NCBI GenBank assembly: GCA_004299665.1
Contig: SCQZ01000100.1
Coordinates: forward strand, 1-17,086
Source: Jatrophihabitans sp.
GTDB taxonomy: Bacteria; Actinomycetota; Actinomycetes; Mycobacteriales; Jatrophihabitantaceae
Direction: 5' to 3'
Length of the DNA: 17,086 nucleotides
Positions 12,641 through 17,086 of this stretch are shown here, piece by piece. Below the pieces are notes generated by a model, which was not told where the DNA came from, searched no databases, and saw nothing but the letters and a program-made list of their open reading frames with translations. Every line of letters starts with the position of its first letter. Within the stretch, counting starts at the first letter, position 1. Made by a program: the position numbers and the translations under genes.

Positions 12641-13969
12641 ATGATAATGGAACCACCGCGGTTAGACGGGCGTCAAGTTCATGGCGCCCGCGTCCGGCGT
12701 TGGTCACTTTGGGCGCTTCCTCCGCAAATTTTGATTCTGGTTCTGGTGACCGATGCGTGTGCGGTCGCTCTGCCCGTAACCACGATTCGCTCCGCAGACG
12801 CACTCACATGGATAAGACTCGCCGCGATCGCGCTGGTCGCGGTCGGATACGCCGAGGCGTTCGACCGGGTGGAACGGCTGCGGTGTTTCCTCGGTGAGGG
12901 GCGCGCGCACAACAACCATCAGTCGATATGGGCCGTCGCTGCGATATTGGTGGTACCCGCCGGCGCCGCGAGCCTGCTGGTTGCGATCACGTACGGACAC
13001 GCGATGCTCGTGGCGCGCCGTTCCGGCGCGATGCGACCGCACCGCGCGCTGTTCACGGCCGCAACGGCGATCTGCGGCACCTGGGCCGGGGCGATGCTGT
13101 TCGACACCGTCACGGCGGGTTCGCACAGCCCGCTCGGTGGGCCGCTCGCGGTGATCGCCGCGGCCGCCGCGATCGGCACCATGTTCGTGGTCAACACCGG
13201 CCTCGTTGCCACCGCCATGCGCTTCACCAGCACCCGGCGCGGCCGGGAACTGCTGCCCCCGAACGACGCGCTGTGGTTCGAGGCCGCCACGATGGTGCTC
13301 GGCGTCGTCGCGGCGCAGCTGCTGATCACCGCGTGGTGGTTGGCGCCGGCGGTCCTCGGCGGCCTGGTCGCGCTGCACCGGGCGGCCCTGGTGACCAAGT
13401 TGCAGGTGGCGTCGGCGACCGATCTGAAGACCGGGCTGCTCAACGCCGCCACCTGGTCCGAGCGCGCGCGGGCGGCCGTGCGTGACGCCGCAGCCAGCCA
13501 CCGGAGGGTGGCGCTGATCGCCGTCGACCTCGATCACTTCAAGCGGGTGAACGACGAGCACGGTCATCTTGTCGGCGACACCGTGCTGCGTGCGGTGGCC
13601 GGGGCGCTGCGGCGCGAGTCGCGCGCGCACGACCTCGTCGGCCGCTTCGGCGGCGAGGAGTTCTTCGTCCTGGCCGCGGGTCCGACCGCGGCCGCGCACG
13701 CCGTCGACCTGGCGACCCGGCTGCGGGAGGCCATCGCCGCCCTCGAGTTGCCGAACGGCATCCGGGTCACCGCGTCGCTGGGGATCGCCCACGAGGTGCC
13801 CCTGCACGGCGAACTCGACCCCCTGATCGCCGCCGCGGACCAGGCGCTGTACACCGCGAAGGCGCTGGGCCGGGACCGGGTGCAGACCGCCCGGCCGGTC
13901 GACCAGCCGCCGGCCGGCGCCGGTCGTGAGGTGCCGGCAGTGCTCGCCGTCGGCCCGTCGGCCTTCTAG
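12641..13969 (+). CDS. Membrane-bound diguanylate cyclase (GGEEF)
   Basis: This 442-aa protein makes c-di-GMP from two GTP. The N-terminal half (about 28-246) carries about six membrane segments of an unidentified sensor type. The C-terminal GGDEF domain (about 255-415) starts with DLKTGLLNAATW. It has DLDHFKRVND (metal/nucleotide site, 296-305), an intact GGEEF at 337-341, and an RxxD inhibitory site (RAHD, 328-331) exactly five residues before it, so it is probably active and product-inhibited. The ATG at 12641 was chosen because upstream in-frame sequence is the structured, non-coding-looking leader; AAGGCGA lies 7 nt before it. Bases 12600-12830 are clearly less GC-rich than the rest. It is 3' convergent with the mini-unit at 14188-14286. 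Confidence 0.88.
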   Translation: MIMEPPRLDGRQVHGARVRRWSLWALPPQILILVLVTDACAVALPVTTIRSADALTWIRLAAIALVAVGYAEAFDRVERLRCFLGEGRAHNNHQSIWAVAAILVVPAGAASLLVAITYGHAMLVARRSGAMRPHRALFTAATAICGTWAGAMLFDTVTAGSHSPLGGPLAVIAAAAAIGTMFVVNTGLVATAMRFTSTRRGRELLPPNDALWFEAATMVLGVVAAQLLITAWWLAPAVLGGLVALHRAALVTKLQVASATDLKTGLLNAATWSERARAAVRDAAASHRRVALIAVDLDHFKRVNDEHGHLVGDTVLRAVAGALRRESRAHDLVGRFGGEEFFVLAAGPTAAAHAVDLATRLREAIAALELPNGIRVTASLGIAHEVPLHGELDPLIAAADQALYTAKALGRDRVQTARPVDQPPAGAGREVPAVLAVGPSAF

Positions 13970-13980
13970 TCCGGGGCTCG

Positions 13981-14036
13981 GGGCCGAGGAGTCAGGGCCG
14001 AGGAGTCAGAGCCCAGGAGTCAGAGCCCAGGAATGA
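13981..14036. repeat. Four-copy 14-bp tandem repeat
   Basis: Units at 13981-13994 and 13995-14008 are identical (GGGCCGAGGAGTCA). Those at 14009-14022 and 14023-14036 are variants (GAGCCCAGGAGTCA, GAGCCCAGGAATGA). They lie between the cyclase stop and the terminator-like hairpin and encode nothing recognisable. Confidence 0.85.
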
Positions 14037-14101
14037 GAACGGCCCCCGAGTCGGGCCGCGCGGTGCGCGGGTCGGCTGGACGGGCCGACGACCCGGGGGC
14101 C
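14027..14101 (-). terminator. Probable intrinsic terminator of the minus-strand mini-unit
   Basis: GGCCCCCG (14041-14048) pairs with CGGGGGCC (14094-14101). An inner hairpin GTCGGC/GCCGAC (14071-14076 with 14084-14089) makes a branched, very GC-rich structure. Reading leftward, the 3' flank on the minus strand is GTTCTCATTCCT, moderately T-rich. The plus-strand flank is not, so it suits minus-strand transcription better, though it may also stop the convergent cyclase transcript. Confidence 0.5.
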
Positions 14102-14124
14102 GGGTAGCTGCTGCGAATTGCTCG

Positions 14125-14142
14125 CCGCCGCGATCGCGGCGG
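14125..14142. repeat. 18-bp perfect palindrome in the mini-unit
   Basis: CCGCCGCGATCGCGGCGG is self-complementary. Flanking AGCTGC (14106-14111) and GCAGCT (14143-14148) can pair outside it, so the RNA would form a two-part hairpin between the 12-codon ORF and the terminator. Confidence 0.65.
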
Positions 14143-14187
14143 GCAGCTGCACTGGTGCTACGGCATGTCCGTCGTTGGTGCGGGCGG

Positions 14188-14226
14188 TTAGCCGGCAGCC
14201 ACCTCACGTGTCCGGTTCGTACTCAA
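14188..14226 (-). CDS. 12-aa mini-ORF MSTNRTREVAAG with near-maximal Shine-Dalgarno
   Basis: On the minus strand AAAGGAGGTGG (plus positions 14234-14244) lies 7 nt before TTG, which opens MSTNRTREVAAG and then TAA. The extended region GAAAGGAGGTGGTCC is complementary to the 16S rRNA 3' end (GGATCACCTCCTTTC as remembered) at 14 of 15 positions. A promoter precedes it, and hairpins and a terminator follow, so it is a complete small transcription unit downstream of the class IV aminotransferase gene. I have a weak recollection of similar TREVAA-type peptides behind strong ribosome binding sites in other actinobacteria, but cannot name a family. The role is unknown: leader peptide, ribosome-binding RNA, or start of an uncharacterised sRNA. 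Confidence 0.55.
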   Translation of the reverse strand: MSTNRTREVAAG

Positions 14227-14257
14227 CTGCGGACCACCTCCTTTCCCGTGTGCCGTC

Positions 14258-14286
14258 ACGGTACGTCCGACCGGTGCGGACGGCAA
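14258..14286 (-). promoter_or_regulatory. Promoter of the MSTNRTREVAAG mini-unit
   Basis: On the minus strand TTGCCG (plus 14281-14286) is separated by 17 nt from TACCGT (plus 14258-14263). That predicts a start near 14251, only a few bases before the Shine-Dalgarno. It lies 39 nt after the aminotransferase stop, so readthrough from that gene could also contribute. Confidence 0.5.
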
Positions 14287-14324
14287 CGGGTTTGCCGGTG
14301 CGGGTGGGAGCTGGGGAGCCGGCG

Positions 14325-15182
14325 TCAGAACCCGCACAGCTCGCGGATCCGCGCCGTCCGCGCGAGATCTCGTGGCCGCGGCTCCCCGTCGATCGCGACG
14401 ACGTCGACGGGGCCGCGCACCGTGCTGACCAGCCAGCAGGAGTCGGCGGCGGCGAGGTCCGCGACCGTGGACAGCACCTCGCCGGTACGCCAACCGTCCC
14501 GCGCGGCGCGCTCGAACAGCAGCGCCTGGGTCGTACCGCCCAGGATGCCGGTCCCGGCGATCGGGGTCGTCAGCAGATCGCGGCCGACGGCCAGGACGAC
14601 CGAACTCGTCGGCGCCTCCAGGACGTAACCGTCGCTGCTGACGAAGACCACGTCGTCGGCACCGCGGCGGCGCGCCTCGCGCTGTGCTGCCATGTTGACC
14701 GCGTAGGACAGGGTCTTCACACCCCCGAGCAGCCACGGCGCGTCGGCGTACGCGGTGCTCGCGGTCCCGCGCGGCAACGTGACGATCCCGATGCCGTCGC
14801 GACGCTGCCGCGGCGTGTCGGCCGGGACGGGTGTGACGAACAGCAGGCCCAGCGGGGCGCCGCCGGACGGGCCCCGGCTGAGCACCAGTTTGAGGGCTGA
14901 CTCGCCGGTCCGCGGCAGGTGCGCGACCGAGTCCGACACGAACGCGTGCCAGGACGCGGCGTCGAACGGCAACCCCAGGGCGCTGGCCGAGCGGGCCATG
15001 CGTGCCAGGTGGGCGTCCAGCTTGGCGACCGCGCCGTCGACCAGACGGCACCCCTCGAAGCAGCCGTCCCCGCGGGTGAACCCCTCGTCGGTGGCGCTCA
15101 GGACCGGCGTCGCCGCGTCGACGACGCCGCGACCGAGCACCGCGAGCAGCACGGGGGCCTCGGGGACGGGGTCCGCTGCCAC
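14325..15182 (-). CDS. Class IV aminotransferase / aminodeoxychorismate lyase-like (Rv0812-type)
   Basis: This 285-aa PLP enzyme has the fold type IV arrangement. The N-terminal domain contains VLSATDEGFTRGDGCFEGCRL (28-48). The PLP lysine is K156 in GGVKTLSYAVNM. VFVSSDGYVLEAPTSSV follows, with the cofactor-contacting E189, and then the phosphate-binding GTGILGGTTQ (210-219). The family includes PabC (4-amino-4-deoxychorismate lyase, folate/pABA synthesis) and branched-chain or D-amino acid aminotransferases; sequence alone does not decide. The M. tuberculosis counterpart Rv0812 lies in the same neighbourhood. The start is uncertain: GTG at 15182 is given because TAGCGT lies 7 nt upstream (leaderless type), while ATG at 15203 would overlap the divergent fur start. 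Confidence 0.85.
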   Translation of the reverse strand: MAADPVPEAPVLLAVLGRGVVDAATPVLSATDEGFTRGDGCFEGCRLVDGAVAKLDAHLARMARSASALGLPFDAASWHAFVSDSVAHLPRTGESALKLVLSRGPSGGAPLGLLFVTPVPADTPRQRRDGIGIVTLPRGTASTAYADAPWLLGGVKTLSYAVNMAAQREARRRGADDVVFVSSDGYVLEAPTSSVVLAVGRDLLTTPIAGTGILGGTTQALLFERAARDGWRTGEVLSTVADLAAADSCWLVSTVRGPVDVVAIDGEPRPRDLARTARIRELCGF

Positions 15183-15201
15183 CCGGCACACGCTACCTAC
15201 C

Positions 15202-15654
15202 ATGGATGCCGTGACCGGATCCGGTGCTGACCTCGCCGCCGCGCTGCGCGGGCGAGGGCTGCGGGTGACCCCCCAACGCGAACTCGTGCTGGGGGTGGTG
15301 CGCTCGCTCGGGCACGCCACGCCGGAGCAGATCGCGGACGCGGTTCCGGAGGTCGATCCGGCGACGGTGTACCGGACACTGGAACTGCTCGAGGACATCG
15401 GCCTGGTGCGTCACACGCACCTGGGACACGGTGCGCCGTCGTACCGGCCGGCCGAGGACGACCATGTGCACGTGGTGTGCCATGCCTGCGGCAGGGTCCT
15501 GGACGCGCCCGCCGACCTGGTCGACGGGCTCGAGCAGCGACTGCTCGGCGAGCAGGGTTTCCGCCTCGACCGTGCCCACTTCACCGTGTTCGGCCGCTGC
15601 GGAACGTGCGGACCCGCGGGCGGGACGGCGCAGGCGAGCGGCGGTACGCCGTGA
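15202..15654 (+). CDS. Fur family regulator, Nur-like (nickel-responsive type)
   Basis: This is a 150-aa metalloregulator. The N-terminal winged helix (10-80) has GLRVTPQRELVL and DPATVYRTLELLEDIGLV. The C-terminal dimerisation domain contains HVHVVCHACGRVLDAP and HFTVFGRCGTC. The motif HTHLGHGAPSY (71-81) closely resembles Streptomyces Nur (HAHLGHGAPTY as remembered). The M-site histidines (H71, H73, H126) are present, along with H38, H88 and H90 of the nickel-site cluster. The remaining Ni-site histidine appears to be Asp (D86). Two CxxC pairs (93/96, 133/136) could bind zinc. A nickel or zinc response is therefore likely, but metal identity is inference. Its stop overlaps the ygfZ GTG start. 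The ATG at 15202 could instead be GTG 15211. Confidence 0.88.
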   Translation: MDAVTGSGADLAAALRGRGLRVTPQRELVLGVVRSLGHATPEQIADAVPEVDPATVYRTLELLEDIGLVRHTHLGHGAPSYRPAEDDHVHVVCHACGRVLDAPADLVDGLEQRLLGEQGFRLDRAHFTVFGRCGTCGPAGGTAQASGGTP

Positions 15655-16640
15655 CCGCGGTCCTCGGCACGGGCGTCGACGCCGGCGTGCCGTGGCACTA
15701 CGGCGACCCGTTGCGTGAGCAGCGGGTCCTCGCCTCCGGCGCCGGCGTGCTCGACCGCAGCAATCGCGGCGTGCTGACCGTCACCGGCCCGGACCGGCTG
15801 CCGTGGCTGCACTCCATCTGCACCCAGCACCTGAGCGACCTGCGCGACGGTGACGCGACCGAGGCGCTGGTCCTGTCGCCGCACGGACACGTCGAACAGC
15901 ACTGGCAGGTCCTCGAATCCGGCGGGACCGTCTGGCTGGACACCGAGCCCGGCGCCGCCGCCGGTGTGCTCGGCTACCTGCAGGCGATGCGCTTCCTCAA
16001 GCGGGTCGAACCGGCGGACGTCAGCGCGCAGTGGGCCGTCCTCACCGTCGCCGGCCCCCGGGCCCCGGTCGTCCTCGCCGCGGCGGGGCTGCCCGTGCCC
16101 GCGGCCGGGCGGGGAACGGCGACACCGGATCAGGGCTTCGTCCGCGCGCGGCCCGACGAGGCGTTCGACCTGCTGCTTCCTCGCGGGGGGCGGCCGGCCG
16201 TGTGGGATGCCCTCGTCGCGGCCGGGGCGACGCCGGTGGGCACGTGGGCAGCCGACGCGCTGCGGGTCGCGGCGCGCCGGCCGCGGCTCGGCCTCGAGAC
16301 CGACCACCGCACCATCCCCCACGAGGTGGGGTGGATCGGCACCGCCGTGCACCTGAACAAGGGCTGCTACCGCGGTCAGGAGACCGTCGCGCGGGTGCAG
16401 AACCTCGGCCGCCCGCCGCGGCGACTGGTCCTGCTCCACCTCGCCGGCGACCGTGACGAGCTGCCGGCCCCGGGCACGCCGGTGCAGGCAGCGGGGCGGA
16501 ACGTCGGCTTCCTCGGCACCGCGGTGCACCACTTCGAACTGGGACCGATCGCGCTGGCGGTGATCAAGCGGTCGATCCCGGACGGCGCCGACCTGATCGT
16601 CGACGGCACGGCGGCCCGCGTCGATCCGGGCCCGGACTGA
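15651..16640 (+). CDS. ygfZ: YgfZ/GcvT-like folate-binding protein
   Basis: This 329-aa protein is related to the T-protein of glycine cleavage. YgfZ members bind tetrahydrofolate and help maintain or repair some Fe-S enzymes. The diagnostic signature KGCYRGQE is at 237-244, with the conserved Cys at 239, followed by TVARVQNLG. GVLDRSNRGVLTVTGPDRLPWLHSI near the N-terminus is the typical GcvT-like start. The C-terminal beta-barrel part contains VGFLGTAVHHFELGPIALAVIKR. The GTG start overlaps the fur stop (GTGA), so translation is coupled. The mycobacterial Rv0811c occupies the same neighbourhood. Operon linkage with a metal regulator suggests coordination of metal or Fe-S homeostasis, which is inference. 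Confidence 0.9.
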   Translation: MTAVLGTGVDAGVPWHYGDPLREQRVLASGAGVLDRSNRGVLTVTGPDRLPWLHSICTQHLSDLRDGDATEALVLSPHGHVEQHWQVLESGGTVWLDTEPGAAAGVLGYLQAMRFLKRVEPADVSAQWAVLTVAGPRAPVVLAAAGLPVPAAGRGTATPDQGFVRARPDEAFDLLLPRGGRPAVWDALVAAGATPVGTWAADALRVAARRPRLGLETDHRTIPHEVGWIGTAVHLNKGCYRGQETVARVQNLGRPPRRLVLLHLAGDRDELPAPGTPVQAAGRNVGFLGTAVHHFELGPIALAVIKRSIPDGADLIVDGTAARVDPGPD

Positions 16641-16693
16641 TCCATCACCGATCGGCCGCGGCGTCGTTGTACCTTCCGACCGAGGGAGGCGCC

Positions 16694-17086
16694 GTGCCGC
16701 ATCGATTCCGCCCGGGCGTGACAGTGACGTCCCGGATGCTCCGGATCCTGACGTTCGCCGTGGGGGCCGCGCTGGTGATGCTGGTGGGCCTCGTGCTGCC
16801 CGGCGCCGCCCAGGCGGGCCCCTACCCGCCGACCGGAGCGTGCGCGTCGCTCGCGGTCAGCACCACGACGCCGGCGGCCGGGGAGGCGATCACCGTCACC
16901 GGCACCGGCTTCACCGCGGGCGAGACGGTCACCCTCGAACTGGACCCCGGCCCGGTCGTGGTGGGCAGCGCCGTCGTCGCCGCGGACGGAACCTTCTCGA
17001 CCCAGGTGACGATCCCGTCGGACACGTACGGCCGGCACCTGTTGCTCAGCGCGGGCGGCACCGCCTGCGCCGTCGAGATCGGAAGA
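16694..17086 (+). CDS. Secreted protein with signal peptide and Ig-like domain, 5' part
   Basis: The frame is open from GTG 16694 to the window end (131 codons, no stop). GGGAGG lies 4 nt upstream of the GTG, in AGGGAGGCGCC. The product starts MPHRFRPGVTVTSRMLRIL, then a hydrophobic stretch (about 19-34) and LPGAAQA-GPYP, a typical Sec signal peptide with cleavage after AQA (about residue 41). The mature part begins TGACASLAVSTTTPAAGEAITVTGTGF. This is an IPT/Ig-like beta-sandwich pattern common in actinobacterial cell-wall-anchored proteins, with an anchor expected in the missing C-terminus. Two Cys (50 and 126) could form a disulfide. The last three or four codons coincide with an adapter-like sequence and may be artefactual. 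Confidence 0.75.
   Translation, partial: MPHRFRPGVTVTSRMLRILTFAVGAALVMLVGLVLPGAAQAGPYPPTGACASLAVSTTTPAAGEAITVTGTGFTAGETVTLELDPGPVVVGSAVVAADGTFSTQVTIPSDTYGRHLLLSAGGTACAVEIGR
17076..17086. other. Illumina-adapter-like terminal sequence
   Basis: The last 11 bases read AGATCGGAAGA, identical to the first 11 bases of the standard TruSeq adapter. Its position flush with the sequence end suggests untrimmed adapter at a contig terminus rather than genomic DNA. Chance is possible because the frame stays open through it. Confidence 0.6.

Noticed and set aside
13992..14207. 71-residue minus-strand ORF over the terminator region
   Set aside because: It is Arg/Pro-rich with no ribosome binding site, and crosses the palindrome, hairpin and tandem repeats.
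1..17086. CRISPR array, tRNA/rRNA genes, insertion sequences or prophage genes
   Set aside because: None seen: no regularly spaced direct repeats with spacers, no cloverleaf, no transposase or integrase motifs on either strand.

Overview
The window is very GC-rich with dense gene packing. It encodes mycothiol synthase (MshD) beside a GlnR-type regulator, so the source is a mycothiol-producing actinobacterium. From memory, the order YgfZ, class IV aminotransferase, nitrobindin-like protein, DUF1416 (SseC), CysA2-type sulfurtransferase, LmeA-type DUF2993, GlnR and MshD matches the Mycobacterium tuberculosis Rv0811c-Rv0819 neighbourhood. The Nur-like Fur regulator next to YgfZ recalls Streptomyces. 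Several genes show the actinobacterial leaderless pattern (TANNNT, then 6-7 nt, then the start codon). The genus cannot be fixed from this stretch.

Layout. 1-234: 3' end of an HpaE/XylG-type aldehyde dehydrogenase. 249-1803 (minus): glnR-mshD operon. 1905-3554 (plus): polytopic membrane protein and a DUF2993/LmeA-like protein. 3588-4942 (plus): a four-cysteine leader peptide with an attenuator-like spacer, then thiosulfate sulfurtransferase and DUF1416. 4947-5321 (minus): DsrE-family protein whose 3' end lies in a perfect 36-bp palindrome. 5340-5967 (plus): a 32-aa membrane peptide and a nitrobindin-like heme protein.

5968-14324 has no counterpart in the mycobacterial neighbourhood as I remember it, and looks like an accessory block. 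It holds an AurF-type diiron oxygenase, two related coiled-coil proteins in a translationally coupled minus-strand pair, a divergent degenerate-GGDEF/EAL protein, a MarR regulator divergent from an MFS transporter, and a membrane GGEEF diguanylate cyclase with a long structured leader. c-di-GMP synthesis and breakdown plus a possible coiled-coil scaffold are its theme. Next comes a minus-strand mini-transcription unit: promoter, near-maximal Shine-Dalgarno, 12-codon ORF, hairpins and a terminator.

14325-17086 returns to conserved genes: class IV PLP enzyme (minus), Nur-like Fur and YgfZ (plus, GTGA overlap), and the 5' part of a secreted protein running off the end. The last 11 bases match the start of the Illumina TruSeq adapter and may not be genomic.

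The most interesting items are the leader upstream of the cyclase (a small ORF whose stop codon sits in a hairpin loop), the MSTNRTREVAAG mini-unit, the coiled-coil pair opposite the EAL gene, and the Cys-leader attenuator.
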